From Ulota crispa (lineage: Eukaryota; Streptophyta; Bryopsida; Orthotrichales; Orthotrichaceae), in NCBI GenBank assembly GCA_963920765.1, contig OY987244.1, forward strand, positions 26,082,358 to 26,146,357: DNA of 64,000 nucleotides, written 5' to 3'. The position numbers were made by a program, and so were the translations under genes. Below, one piece after another: positions 10,733 to 21,460 of this stretch (the stretch's first letter is position 1; every line of letters starts with the position of its first letter). The notes under the pieces were generated by a model, which saw only the letters and a program-made list of their open reading frames with translations, ran no database searches and was not told where the DNA came from.

Positions 10733-11617
10733 CCTTTTGTGCCAGAATTCCTCAATCACTGAGCTCCAAAATTCAGCCTCAACGTTTAATCCCGCTTCTT
10801 AAACACTCTACCTGAAGCCTTGTTGCAAAACATACCATTGCAGAAACCCTAAATCGCCGAATTTCACCTCCAAATCGCAAAATCACAACTCCAAGTTGTC
10901 ATTAGATTGCAATTCGTTCACTCGAATGCGTTGTAAATCACGAATCCTGTTCGAGCACCGAAATAAAAGCCTCCCTCGCCTTTTTCCGCGATCCTATAAA
11001 ACCTCTGAAACTAAAACAAGATGAAAAACTCACCGAAACGGAACTTTTTTAAGAAAATTGAAAAATCAGTCCTTTTAACGCCACGATATCTCCAAATATT
11101 TACACTAAAGTTCCTCGGCATTCTCGTCGGAGTACACACGCTTGTGCAAGCCTTTGGAATCCTTCAATCAAAGTCCTCAGACAGAGAAACAGGGAGAGGA
11201 TTGGTCTCGTTCATGGCTTTTCTAGGATTGATGAACCGACACACACGCACCCCGGCAGGTTATCAATCCGAATGTACTGGTTACGTGTGAACGCGCTCTG
11301 AGCTTTCGAGGAACGCAAGCCCTACATACTGAACCACGTTCTTCCGAAAAAAAGTTAAGCCATTTCTGTTGCCGATTTCGGAGTTTTGATTCTCTGATCG
11401 GAGCTGTAAGACCGCCAGGATCTTCATTTTGTTTGTTGAGGTATGCGTTTGCTATCTCTCCTAATGGATTTTGATTGAGTTTTGACGTTCTTAAAAAAAT
11501 TCAGGGTTTGGTGAAGAGCATCTATGTTAATTCGAGTGTGACGTACGAGAATATCAGACATTCTAGTTAACTTTATCGTTTTTAGGTGCAGAGTTGAGGA
11601 ATTATAAAAGGTGCAGT
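10733..11617. promoter_or_regulatory. Shared upstream region of two divergent genes
   Basis: About 0.88 kb separates the ATG codons of RBL14 (minus) and V-ATPase G (plus). It must hold both promoters and leaders. It is GC-richer than surrounding intergenic DNA and free of recognisable transposons, unlike almost every other intergenic stretch here. No clear TATA box is seen. A 5' UTR intron of the plus-strand gene occupies 11441-11585. Confidence 0.55.
11441..11585 (+). other. Likely 5' UTR intron of the V-ATPase G gene
   Basis: A donor GAG|GTATGC and an acceptor ATCGTTTTTAG|GTGCAG bracket 145 bp, 32 bp before the ATG. Leader introns are common in plant housekeeping genes. Inferred from splice signals only. 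Confidence 0.45.
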
Positions 11618-13409
11618 ATGAGTTCATCAAACAAGGGAGGCATTCAGGCGCTTCTTGCTGCGGAGCAGGATGCGCAACAGGTAGTGACCAATGCTCGAAG
11701 TGCTAAGACTGCAAGGTATGCTGTTCTAGCTTAGATCCACTCCTTTTATTGCTGGATTCGTAATAGCTAATTTTACATACATTATTCTTGTGTACGAGAA
11801 TATATGCAATGCAACGATGAAGCACTTTGATTACTCGGCTGAAGCATTTGCCTTCGGGGACTGTTAGTGAGAGCGAGTTCTTCAGTTTCACAGCAGAGTT
11901 ATGCTGTTATTCTCCATTGTCTTACTTTTTAACCTAATAATTACCTGCGCAAACGATGCTTTAAACCGTAGTCCCGTTTGTTCCTAATTATAGGTTTTTT
12001 TATGTGCCGACTTCACTTATGTGTGGCTTTTAATCAAGAAGAAAATGACATGTATCATTTGAGTAACTAATTCTTTAGCCGAATCTGCGATGTGGCTATG
12101 GTAGGACCAAAATACGCGCTATTCGATAAAATAATTTTGTACTCCCTCTATCCTTCTCAAAACGTCCAAAAAGCTTCCTTACGAAGTTAATAACTGTGGT
12201 TTTAGTCTTTGTGCTAGTGACACATGCATTCTAGAATCAATATACCATCTATCAAATGTATGCAAAATTGGAAATTTTATGTCACCGTTTAGGCACCCAA
12301 AATTTCATGCAAAAAGTACCATATTTGTGCATAGTTTGTGAATGTTGCCACCAGCTCCTCGTAATTTCGGTCTTTTTGCTAGTGACACATGCATTCTAGA
12401 ATCAACATATCATCTACCAAATGTATGCAAAATCTCCAGCTTTGATGTCACCATTTGGGCACCCAAATTTCATGCAAGGAAGTACCATATTTGTGCATGT
12501 TGCCAGCTCCTCATTAGTGATGATTTAAAGATTAGTAGCAACAATGGTACCTCATATGGGCGAGACCAAGCTTGCTAGGAGAGGAGTGCTCCCTACTTGC
12601 TTACCTTGTCCCCATGAGATCATTGAACATGACAAATGCTTTCTCATTGTTTGAGATCAACAAACAAAACGGAACTTTTTAGTGGTACAAAAAATGTGTT
12701 TGATTTGGACATTTTTAGAGGGACAGAGGGAGTATATACTGTGTCACTTACATCAATTGTTATTGTCCCGTTGTACTTGTATTGATGTAATATGCACTTA
12801 GTAAATGTAAATAACTTCTCCTTTGCAGCCTTGACTAAGGTATGTACACCCATAAGTGTCACTGCCCCCATAACCGTCACCTCTGAAATCTTGGAAAATC
12901 TGTGGAAGTGGATAGATGTAATGACAAGGATGTATAACATGTGAATATGAAATCTTGAAAGTGGTTATGGGTGCAATGGCAGTTTGCTCTTTAAAAATTC
13001 ACAACTTATTCTCACAGTATCCAAATAATACATTTGAGAGTGCAAACTCATTACTTTTCTGTTCCTAATAGGATCCTATAATTTGCTAGCTGTTTATTGA
13101 TACTCATCATGTTCAAAACCTTGAGTTTGACGCTTATGGGTGGACATACCTTAATACGATGTTGTGTGTGTTGTCAGACTTAGGCAAGCCAAGGAAGAAG
13201 CCGAGCGAGAAGTGGCTCAGTACAGAGCACAGAGGGAGGCTGAGTTTAAGAAGAAGCTCCAGGACACCAGCGGTGACTCTGGTGAAAACGTGAAGCGTCT
13301 AGAAGCTGAGACTGACGAGAAGATCAAGCGCCTCAGCGCTGAAGCTGCCAAGGTCGCTCCAGATGTGACCGCGTTGTTGATGAAGTATGTGATTACAGTG
13401 AGGAATTAG
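11618..13409 (+). CDS. VHA-G: V-type proton ATPase subunit G
   Basis: Two exons, 11618-11715 and 13178-13409, joined inside an arginine codon (AAG|GTATGC, CAG|ACTTAG); 109 aa, the usual length. The N-terminus MSSSNKGGIQALLAAEQDAQ is typical of the family, followed by a long charged helix (RLRQAKEEAEREVAQYRAQR) and the conserved end VTALLMKYVITVRN. Subunit G pairs with subunit E in the peripheral stalk that holds the V1 head of the vacuolar and endomembrane proton pump. The 1.46-kb intron carries two MITEs, one ending only about 26 bp before exon 2. Likely driven by the region shared with the divergent RBL14-like gene. Confidence 0.95.
12142..12732. mobile_element. Stowaway-like MITE, 591 bp, in V-ATPase G intron
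   Basis: Ends CTCCCTCTATCC and GGACAGAGGGAG, flanked by TA on each side. It belongs to the longer subtype with an internal duplication: the block GTGACACATGCATTCTAGAA occurs at about 12208 and again at about 12382. Confidence 0.85.
12838..13151 (+). mobile_element. AGGTAGG-family MITE, 314 bp, next to the exon 2 acceptor
   Basis: Starts AGGTATGTACACCCATAAG and ends ACGCTTATGGGTGGACATACCT, with TA at both borders. It is colinear with 25301-25614 over its whole length. The 3' border lies about 26 bp upstream of V-ATPase G exon 2. Confidence 0.85.
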
Positions 13410-13775
13410 GAAACGAGTCCTGGACATCCACAGTTGCTCGCTTTTCTTAATTCCCTCGAGAGAATAACCTTGTATGAACTTTTTGAATCTGTTATTTGAA
13501 TCTGCTAGTATGATGCTTGCTTAAGTATAATTAAGTGCTTCTCTGTTACGGTCTGAAAGTTAATTCGCAGTTATGGTCACCGATTCTTTGTGAATCTAGG
13601 GTTTGCCTGATTATGGTTCAAATTCAGAATATTCAATATTACTAACGCTTTGTTCAAGCACCTTGTTGGAATTTCTGCATCCTGGATATTATTCCTCTTG
13701 CATAGTTTACAGTGAGGTTGACGCTTACGGTGTTTTGGTGTTGTGTAGTCCACGAGCCAAAGAAGGTAACTCATA
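13410..13775. other. 3' flank of V-ATPase G
   Basis: Expected to hold the 3' UTR of the upstream gene. No exon or element boundary is seen until the MITE that follows. Confidence 0.4.
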
Positions 13776-14158
13776 CTCCCTCTGTCCCTCTAAAAGCTCC
13801 GTTTTGCTGATTTCAAATGCTGAGAAAGCGTTTGTTGTGTTCAATGATCTCATGAGGGCAAGTTAAGCGATTGGAGAGCATTCCTCTCCTAACAAGCTTG
13901 GCCTTGCCCATATGAGGTACCATTGTTGCTACTAATCTTTAAATCATCAATAATGAGGAGTTGGCAGGATGCATAAATATGGTACTTTTTGCATGGAATT
14001 TGGGTGCCCAAACGGCAACATCAAAACTAGAAATTTTACATACATTTGGTAGATAATATATTGATTCTAGAATGCATGTGTCTCTAGCACACAGACTCAA
14101 AACACAGTTAATCCTTTGCGAGGAAGCTTTTTGGACGTTTTTAGAGGGACAGAGGGAG
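13776..14158. mobile_element. Stowaway-like MITE, 383 bp
   Basis: Ends CTCCCTCTGTCCCTCTAAAA and TTTTTAGAGGGACAGAGGGAG, with TA flanks. Short subtype, inverted relative to 14436-14854. Confidence 0.88.
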
Positions 14159-14435
14159 TAGTTACTAATACCGCTCTGGTAGAGTAAGAGTTCGGTACCT
14201 TTCAGTCTTACCATAATAAGAGGTGTCGATTATCAAGCTCATGCTGTCTGGATCTCAAAACCCCAATGTTTGTTAGGGTCTCAGTGTTTCAGGGTTCGCA
14301 GAAATTCTGGTTTAGGATCTTCGATGTTGGTATCACGTAGTCTTTTAGTCAACTCCCGTTTTCCATAATAATACTCAACATTCTGTGTTTCTGTCTTTAA
14401 CAATGGATTCTACAGAAATTATGTGTTGATAAATA

Positions 14436-14854
14436 CTCCCTCTGTCCCATTATAAAGGTCCAAAAAACTTCTCAATGAGGGATTAACTCTATTTTTAGTC
14501 ATTATGTTAGTGACAAATGCATTCTAGAATCAATATACCACCTACCAAATGTGTGTAAAATCTCCAGCTTTGATGTTGTTGTTTGGGCACCCAAATTCCA
14601 TGCAAAAAGTATCATATTTGTACATGTTGCTCGCTCCTCATTATTGATGATTTAAAGATTAGTAGCAACAATGGCACCTCATATGGGCAAGGCCAAGCTT
14701 GTTAGGAGAGGAACGCTCTTTTATTGCTTAACTTGCCCCATGAGATCATTGAACATGACAAATGCTTTCTCAACAATTGAAATTAGCAAAAGGGAACTTT
14801 TTAGTGGGACAAGAACTATGCCTAATTTGGAGCTTTATATGGGGACAGAGGGAG
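14436..14854. mobile_element. Stowaway-like MITE, 419 bp
   Basis: Ends CTCCCTCTGTCCCATTATAA and TTATATGGGGACAGAGGGAG, with TA flanks. Closest in sequence to 5696-6251 but lacking its internal duplication. Confidence 0.88.
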
Positions 14855-15236
14855 TAGTTGGAATAACAGTTCTCAGTGTGTTGTATAAAATTATATTTGT
14901 TTATTATTGACAACCACCAGTATGCGCTGCCAATCCAAATGGCCTATACCCTCAGTAAGCCTTAGTAGGTGTTTACAGTGTAGTTCTGGATGTTTCAAGG
15001 CTCTTGTTAGAAAAAATCCTTGCATTGCCCATGTTACGAATTGCATAAGAAAAGCCATTGTCCATTACGTTCAGAATTATTTAGTCTGACTCCGGTGGTA
15101 TTTGCGTTAATACTGGCCCATGGTTTTGGTGTGTTATGCTGTTCACCCTACGTCTCCTTGAAATCTCAAAATCCTATTGGATGAGAGCCAAAAGTTGGGA
15201 TTTTGCAATTCACACTATGTCCTAGATCCAATTTTA

Positions 15237-15633
15237 AGGTAGGAGACTCGAAAAGCAACCCTTTAAGGGTTGATCTGCTTTTTCATGGTCTTCCCTAAAC
15301 TAGAAGATTTAAGAGTAGTTTTCAGACAAAGAGAAATGGATGCTAAATGTAACCCAATAATTTTTTTATTCTTTGAGGCATTATTGAATTGTTGATGAAT
15401 TTTCAAAGTTTTTGTAGTAGGTACCTATTTAAGATTCTAGATTTCTCATAAACCGTCCCCTTGTAATGTATAAAGAAATTAGGTGAATCCAAGACTTGTG
15501 ATTGGCTTTTGCGATAAAAGACAATTTTTCTTTTAAGACTAGGAAGGGTTCATTCAAAAACCACCTCATATTCATTCTTGGGTTACCTATGTGACTCTTT
15601 AATTGACAGGGTCGCTTTTCAAGTCTCCTACCT
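15237..15633. mobile_element. AGGTAGG-family element, 397 bp
   Basis: Left end AGGTAGGAGACTCGAAAAGC, right end GCTTTTCAAGTCTCCTACCT, TA at both sides. The interior differs from the copies at 12838 and 25301: only the ends are shared, so this is a separate subfamily. Confidence 0.8.
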
Positions 15634-16475
15634 TAGTGCATTTTGCTTATATGAGAGCTTTTTTGGAAGTTTTGGTGGTCAAGAGTGGGACTCCACTCAA
15701 AATTTGGATTGACTAATCTCGTGACCAATGTGCTCAATTCAACTTTCAGCCCAAGTCCCAACAATGCTTTGCATTAATATATTCATGGTTTTATCTAGTA
15801 ATCCTTTGTATTCTTAACAATCCAACAAAGTTGGGATCTTGTGTTGGGGGTGGGATTCGTTAAGAGGGGATGTGGGATTGAGTGTGAATTGCTCCTTTAT
15901 GTACTTATTGTGTAAAATACATTAAAATTTTGTGGAAGGAAAAAGGCTAAATTAACTCCTCCCTAAATTAGCTCAAGACATCAAATTTTAGTGCTTAACA
16001 TCAAATTTTAGTGTTTACAAAACTTTGAACTCAAATCAAATCTCACCAAATTACTAAGTTATAAATTTTTTATTACAAGGAGAGTCATTCAAGTCTATTC
16101 AAAGCAAAAGAAAGTACTTTGGAAAAAAAACATTGGTGATGTGTCTATTTTTTACAAGGGACTGCAATACAAAACCTGGTTTCCAAATATCAACAGCTTC
16201 TAAAGATGATCTTCAAAATTTCCATAGATTTTGAAAATATATATGCATTGCAGTTAATTAAACATTTTTGCAGCATGGATTTTGATAAATTGTTTATAAG
16301 TGTACATAATACCTGATTTTTGTATCATTTTATTTAGGTGATTGTAGTTTTAAACTTATGACATACATGGAGATTTGAAAGAATCGAAATCACTGAAATA
16401 ATTAACCTTCTTGTAATGTAATGCTAAAATCTTTCAATCTATACATGACGTTGTTGTGTTTTCTTTTCACATATA
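15634..16475. other. No gene seen
   Basis: AT-rich sequence without a supportable exon. A short repeat of ACATCAAATTTTAGTG occurs twice near 15980-16010. Confidence 0.4.
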
Positions 16476-16651
16476 CAGTGGTGCTTCGATAAGATGAAGG
16501 TACCCGGACAGCATATTCATTTCATGTAAAGAAAGCATTCATTGTAACCAAACATATCTTCTGTAGCTCCCCAACTGCCAAGGACAGTTATTTCCTTCAT
16601 CTTAGTTAAGCATTTTTTCTTATAAAGATTCATCTTAAAGAGGCACTACTG
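16476..16651. mobile_element. CAGTGGTGC-end mariner-like MITE, 176 bp
   Basis: Ends CAGTGGTGCTTCGATAAG and the inverse GAGGCACTACTG, with TA on both sides. A relative at 53891-54054 shares the block GGACAGCATATTCATTTCAT. CAGTG-type ends with TA targets fit Tc1/mariner (pogo-like) elements. Confidence 0.8.
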
Positions 16652-17366
16652 TAATCCATAATACGTCCAATTCACAATTCTACAATTATACTTTGAATTA
16701 AATAGGTTTAAAATCATCCATTTTTTACTTTTTGTTGTGTGTTGAGCGTACTTTGTGGACATTTAAGGATCACAAAAGTCAAAGTATATTGAAGGTTGAA
16801 ATGTGAGCTCTCCTTTATGATCCCTTTAATGCAAAATACTCTTCAAACCAACTAGACAAGAATGAATTCTTCACTCCCTAATAAATAGGCTTCTAAATAT
16901 TCTTTAGCATATATTGACAAGTTTGCACGTGACAATTGTCCAATCTTATTTGGTTGCAACCAAGGTTCGGGAAGAACCAACCGCGAGTTCAAACCATGCC
17001 GGTTGAAATGAGGAAAAACCGCTTGAAATTGAAATTTATAAACATGCTAAAAATTTGATTAAAAATCTTTAAAAAAATATTTACAGCACTAAATAGAGAA
17101 AATAATCAAAGTAGTTCCTTGTTAAACCGGTTCAAAATGAGAATTGAAGAAAATCAACTAACAAATCTCAAATATTTCCCAGACCCTGATTGCAACTTCA
17201 GAGATGCCGATACACAAGAAAACATGCTATAGGCTTGGAACTTACCTCGAAGTAGCTGCACTTGACTACAATACATGCTCTCCTAAGACAAATTATTTTT
17301 TTGTCCGAACCTGTTCATCTTAGCCGGGCACCACTGTATTATGGAGTGTGGAATTTGAGAGAGTTA
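16652..17366. other. Upstream DNA of eL27 with one stray transposon end
   Basis: Mostly featureless AT-rich DNA. At about 17314-17338 the phrase GTTCATCTTAGCCGGGCACC followed by ACTGTA matches the right end of the CAGTGGTGC elements, so a decayed copy probably ends here; its left end is not clear. Confidence 0.45.
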
Positions 17367-17420
17367 GGACGGACGGAGAGCTGACGGACGAAGGGCGGAC
17401 GAACGAAGGACTAACGGACG
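17367..17420. repeat. GGACG-rich imperfect tandem tract
   Basis: Repeated GGACGGACG, GACGGACGAA and CGGACGAACGAAGG phrases immediately upstream of the TTAGGG motif in the eL27 promoter region. Confidence 0.6.
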
Positions 17421-17442
17421 TCCATGTCCTCAGTTCAGCACA

Positions 17443-17458
17443 TTAGGGTTAGGGTTAG
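17443..17458 (+). promoter_or_regulatory. Telomere-like TTAGGG motif upstream of eL27
   Basis: TTAGGGTTAGGGTTAG lies 100-115 bp before the ATG. Telo-box motifs (AAACCCTA or its complement) are well known near the start of plant ribosomal-protein genes, where they help coordinate expression in dividing cells. This one repeats the six-base TTAGGG form rather than seven-base TTTAGGG. Position in promoter versus 5' leader is not resolved. Confidence 0.7.
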
Positions 17459-17557
17459 CCGCCGGGGCGTCTTGGCCTTGCATCGACAGAGCTCTAATCC
17501 TCTTTCGCGATCTCTCTCCATCGCGTGCAGGCGTGACCCGTCTCCAATTGCGGCACC

Positions 17558-19073
17558 ATGGTGAAGTTCCTCAAGGCCAACAAAGTGGTCGTGCTCTTGC
17601 AGGGCCGCTATGCCGGTCGCAAGGCTGTCATCGTCAAGAACTTTGACGATGGCACGAAGGAGCGCCCTTACGGCCATGCCATCGTCTGCGGCATCGCCAA
17701 GTATCCCCGCAAGGTACAACTCCCCTGCAACTTTCCCAACCCTTCGACGTCTGCAGAGTCTTAGATTCTACTACTGTAACAAATTTCCAAACCTTTCTGT
17801 GTGTGGACTTATCCTTAATATTCTGCAGATGACTTTGGTAGAGTTTTTGTGGTTTGCGCCTCTTTTTAATCCCAGCCTCACGTGATATGTTTGTCTGATT
17901 CATGGGAGGCCAACAGTAACCTGAAAGTTTCGCTGACAGCACCCCTATTACTGGGCGCAATCTGATAGTAGCTTCTCAGACATCTTTTGATATAAAAGTC
18001 CCACATTGCATACTTCGGGCGCCAGTGTTGATCAAAATAACACATTTACTTATTTGGAAGCTGATTCCAGTCTGAGGTTGTGTTTTCAAATGACTGTTTC
18101 AGGTGATTAAGAAGGCGTCCCAGAAGACCATTGCCAAGCGCTCTAGACTGAAAGCGTTCACGAAAGTTGTCAACTACAACCACATTATGCCTACCAGGTA
18201 CTCATTTACCTCCTATTATTGCCACCGACTCGCTTTAAATTGTAGTCAACATGTAGTTCTATCTGAAACTTTATCGATCGTCTGAAGTTATGGTCATTTC
18301 GTTGGAGATTTGATATGTAGTAACACACGATTTCCGAACCCTAATTGAGAGTTGAAGTACGTCGACTACTCAGGGAACAAGTGAATAATGGTTATCATGG
18401 ATCATATGTGGAGGAAGGAAAGTATGTTAATTCCTTGTTTTGTAGACGATGATTGGTTGGTCATTGTTTTCAGTGATTCCATGGGTATCTCTGCGATCAC
18501 ATGTGTACCTAGAGGATTAACAAAGAAATGTCCACGAGCTGTAGAACTTGTACACAAGTTTGGCTTATCGCTCGCTTCATCTTGTTGATTTATCTGATGA
18601 AGTCTATCCTAGTCAACGACTTCCATATTTGTGTGTATATGCAATTCTTCATTTTGTACATTTTGTATATTTCAGGTATACCTTGGACGTGGATTTGAAG
18701 TCCACCGTGACTGCTGAGAAATTGGAGGCTACTGCCAGCCGTGTAGAAGCTAGAAAGGTAAGCATATCTTGGTAATCTGAGTTTATAGAAGCAATTTGTT
18801 TATCCTGCAAAGCTATGGCTTATAAGTTTGTCTCTAACCATCAATAGTCACTTGGTGTCATGATTGTGGGTTTTTCCTTATAGTGATGTGAGCTTGGTTT
18901 TGAGTGCACTAGTTTTGGGGGAGTTTCACGTTTCTATGTCGAGAAGAATGTGTAGGAAGTGAATATTGATGGTTTGTGTTCATGGTTGATGATGACAGGG
19001 GGCGAAAGCAGTGTTGGAAGAGCGGTTCAAAACTGGCAAGAATAGGTGGTTCTTCACCAAGCTTCGGTTCTGA
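17558..19073 (+). CDS. RPL27: 60S ribosomal protein L27 (eL27)
   Basis: Four exons: 17558-17713, 18103-18197, 18676-18757, 18999-19073, with GT-AG introns and frames that join exactly; 135 aa, family length. The N-terminal KOW-type segment [20 protein letters not shown] is canonical, followed by [11 protein letters not shown], the lysine-rich [19 protein letters not shown], and the diagnostic C-terminus [14 protein letters not shown]. The protein is a structural component of the cytosolic large ribosomal subunit. The start context CACCATGG is strong. The upstream TTAGGG-type motif and the CT-rich leader (CTCTTTCGCGATCTCTCTCC) fit ribosomal-protein gene regulation. No insertions interrupt this gene. 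Confidence 0.97.
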
Positions 19074-20359
19074 GATCCTATCTGAGCTCCGGAACTTAAA
19101 TGTAGAGTGTTTGCAATCTTTATCTTAAATGATGTCATGTGAAGAATTCCGAGCCTTTTCATTGCCTTCTTATTGTTGGAGATTTGACAAGAGTTAGACT
19201 CTACTGTGTATGTCGTGCTTTGTGTTTTATCCGTAAGGTTTGCAGCAATGATTGTAGCTTGTGACACAGGGTCTGAAAATAGTCGTGCAAAGTTGATTTG
19301 CGTTTGTTTTGCATGTAACATGCTTTCTCCCCTGAGAGTTGATGGAGGAGTCACATTGATGAGAGCATTTGCAATGAAGGTTTCAAACTTACTGTCCTAC
19401 GGACGACTTGCTTTCTCAATCTGATGCTGCAGAAGATTATTCCGCTGCGTTAGGGTACCTGTAAAGAATTCTTCTGTTGGATTCAGCAGTGATGATCTTT
19501 TCCCCCTTACCTTGAGAAAGCCTATTTCCATGTAGTGGATGATGGATGCAGTTTCTAACAAATGGAGGGTTTCAAATTTACAAAAGTTTTACACTTGTGA
19601 TATGGCACAAATTATATCATGATAAAAAACAAATTTTGTACTTACCGAACGTAAAGTTTTACAGCAATAGGGGTCAAGCTTACTGTTTCCCCACGTGCTC
19701 ACCTCCTGTAGGTGAGGAAAAGGTCAAATCACCAAATTATTGAGCTACATTACAAGGCCAAACTAAGAATGATCAAGTTGTGAAGCTATTTTATTGGCAT
19801 CAAATCGTAAGGGGGGAGAATATGCAAAAGTGAAACTACCTTGAGGAAGTTTGATTGTGTACCTTACAGACAGCCTCTTGTAGCGGAGCGAGCATCTCCT
19901 GCCATCCGCCAATGAGCCCTTTGCGTTCCACCCTTAACCGCTTTTGCAAATCAAGTCTCCAACAGCACTGTATTCATTGATGTGCAAGAGTGTGGCTGTT
20001 CAAGTTTAGCCACTTTCAAGGTAAATTCAAGATTTCTCTAGGCTCCTTCGCAGCCCTTGTCAAGCATTGTTCACACATTGTTCATGCTCTGTTCATGCTC
20101 TGTTCATGTTGTGTAGTTAGATGTACCAATGTGATTTGTTGTAAATTTGTAATATAAGTGTAGGCCTTGAAACCTTCCAAATTGCAAAGAACTTCACGCC
20201 TTGTTGCTACTCCCGTCCCCTCCAAACCTAATTTCTAGGGGCTTCATTTGACAAGTGGCAAGAGATGCTCTAAATAAGTCAATAAAATTGCACAAATGTT
20301 TTATCCTGATTTTGAAATCCCCTTGTAAGGCATGCATTCGTTTCATTGAACTTGATGTA
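19074..20359. other. 3' flank of eL27 and intergenic DNA
   Basis: The first few hundred bases probably hold the eL27 3' UTR. No further exon is supported. A short tandem (TGTTCATGCTC-type units) lies at 20079-20112. Confidence 0.4.
20079..20112. repeat. 11-bp tandem repeat, about three units
   Basis: Units of the form TGTTCATGCTC, the last diverged to TGTTCATGTTG. Confidence 0.6.
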
Positions 20360-20754
20360 AGGTAGGTGCACCCATAAGCATGGAAATAAGGGTTTTGAAG
20401 TAGGTAAAACAATTGACTAACTTTGAAAAAAATATTGTAAGTTAGGAAATGGAAACCAAAAATATTGGCATCAATTTCAAGGTTCCAACTGCAAGCATTT
20501 GTTCACAACGATTTTTTGAAGTCCAAAATCATTGAAATTGTAAGAACCATGTGTAAGAGATGCTAATCACAAGGCTTGTTGGTTCTTAAATAGTGAGATG
20601 GGTATTCAAAACCTCACGCTAGTCACCCACAACCATCACTTCATCACCCACAACCATCACTCAGTAACCCACAATCATTTGTTTTTGTATTGATTAGCCC
20701 TGCCACTCTCAGGTGACAGGCATGGGGACGCAACGCTTATGGATGCTGCTACCT
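20360..20754. mobile_element. AGGTAGG-family element, 395 bp
   Basis: Ends AGGTAGGTGCACCCATAAGC and GCTTATGGATGCTGCTACCT, with TA flanks. Contains CACCCACAACCATCACT repeated in tandem (about 20622-20680), which related copies lack. Confidence 0.75.
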
Positions 20755-20828
20755 TATTTTATTTGTCAAACTCCTATTATCTCTTTTGAAAAACAGCTAT
20801 TGGTTTGTAAGGGTTGTCACAAACTTCA

Positions 20829-20900
20829 CCCCTCAACGTTCAAGGGGCTGACGTCTGGACACTTTTCAATGTATTTGGAGATACCCTAGGCATTGAGGGG
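20829..20900. mobile_element. Very short TTAA-type element, 72 bp
   Basis: Starts CCCCTCAACGTTCAAGGGG and ends GGCATTGAGGGG before TTAA (20901-20904); the left flank is TTCA, probably a decayed TTAA. It abuts the left border of the next element. Confidence 0.5.
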
Positions 20901-21056
20901 TTAATTCTTAAATGTCTGGGTGTGTTGCTGCAAACAATACAAGGCTTTTTTCTTGTATTTGGAATGGTTTCACACCTTTACTACATTGAAAAATAACAAA
21001 GAAGTTGAAATACAGATCAATGCAATTCTAGTGAGCTATTTGAGATCCCAAATTAA

Positions 21057-21413
21057 CCCCTAAACGTCAAGGAGGATGAAAAACGTCCTCTGGATTTAAA
21101 ATAAGGTTCTGTGATTCAGAAAAAAGTTGTTTTTCATCTAGTTTTTTTTAGAAGTGACCATAAACACATGGTCTATCATGGAAAACAAAAATTTACCTCT
21201 TAAGATGCTTTCATTTTTTTGTAACCCAAATTGTGATAAGATTCAAAAACACGGTGTTAGCTCTCAAGCTGCCCTTCTTGCAATTTTCATGAGGGCACCA
21301 TGCATTGTTGACTTTTCCAACTTTTTGAAGCAATACTACTGGTGCCCATGTGCAAAACACTGTAGACTGCTACAGGCCGAATAAGCCACAATGATCCATC
21401 CGTCCTTTAAGGG
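21057..21413. mobile_element. TTAA-flanked element nested in another, 357 bp
   Basis: CCCCTAAACGTCAAGG to CCGTCCTTTAAGGG, with TTAA at 21053-21056 and 21414-21417. The outer element's uninterrupted relative reads CCCAAATTAAAATTTCTTA at the same place (about 25804-25822), so one TTAA in the empty site has become two. The interior matches 24305-24662 and 25922-26291. Confidence 0.88.
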
Positions 21414-21460
21414 TTAAAACTTCTTGTTGGTAGCAAATGCCACAGTGTATATACTACACT

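Noticed and set aside
17443-17458. Interstitial telomere as a sign of chromosome fusion or end
   Set aside because: Under three repeats and placed just before a ribosomal-protein start codon; fits a promoter motif better.
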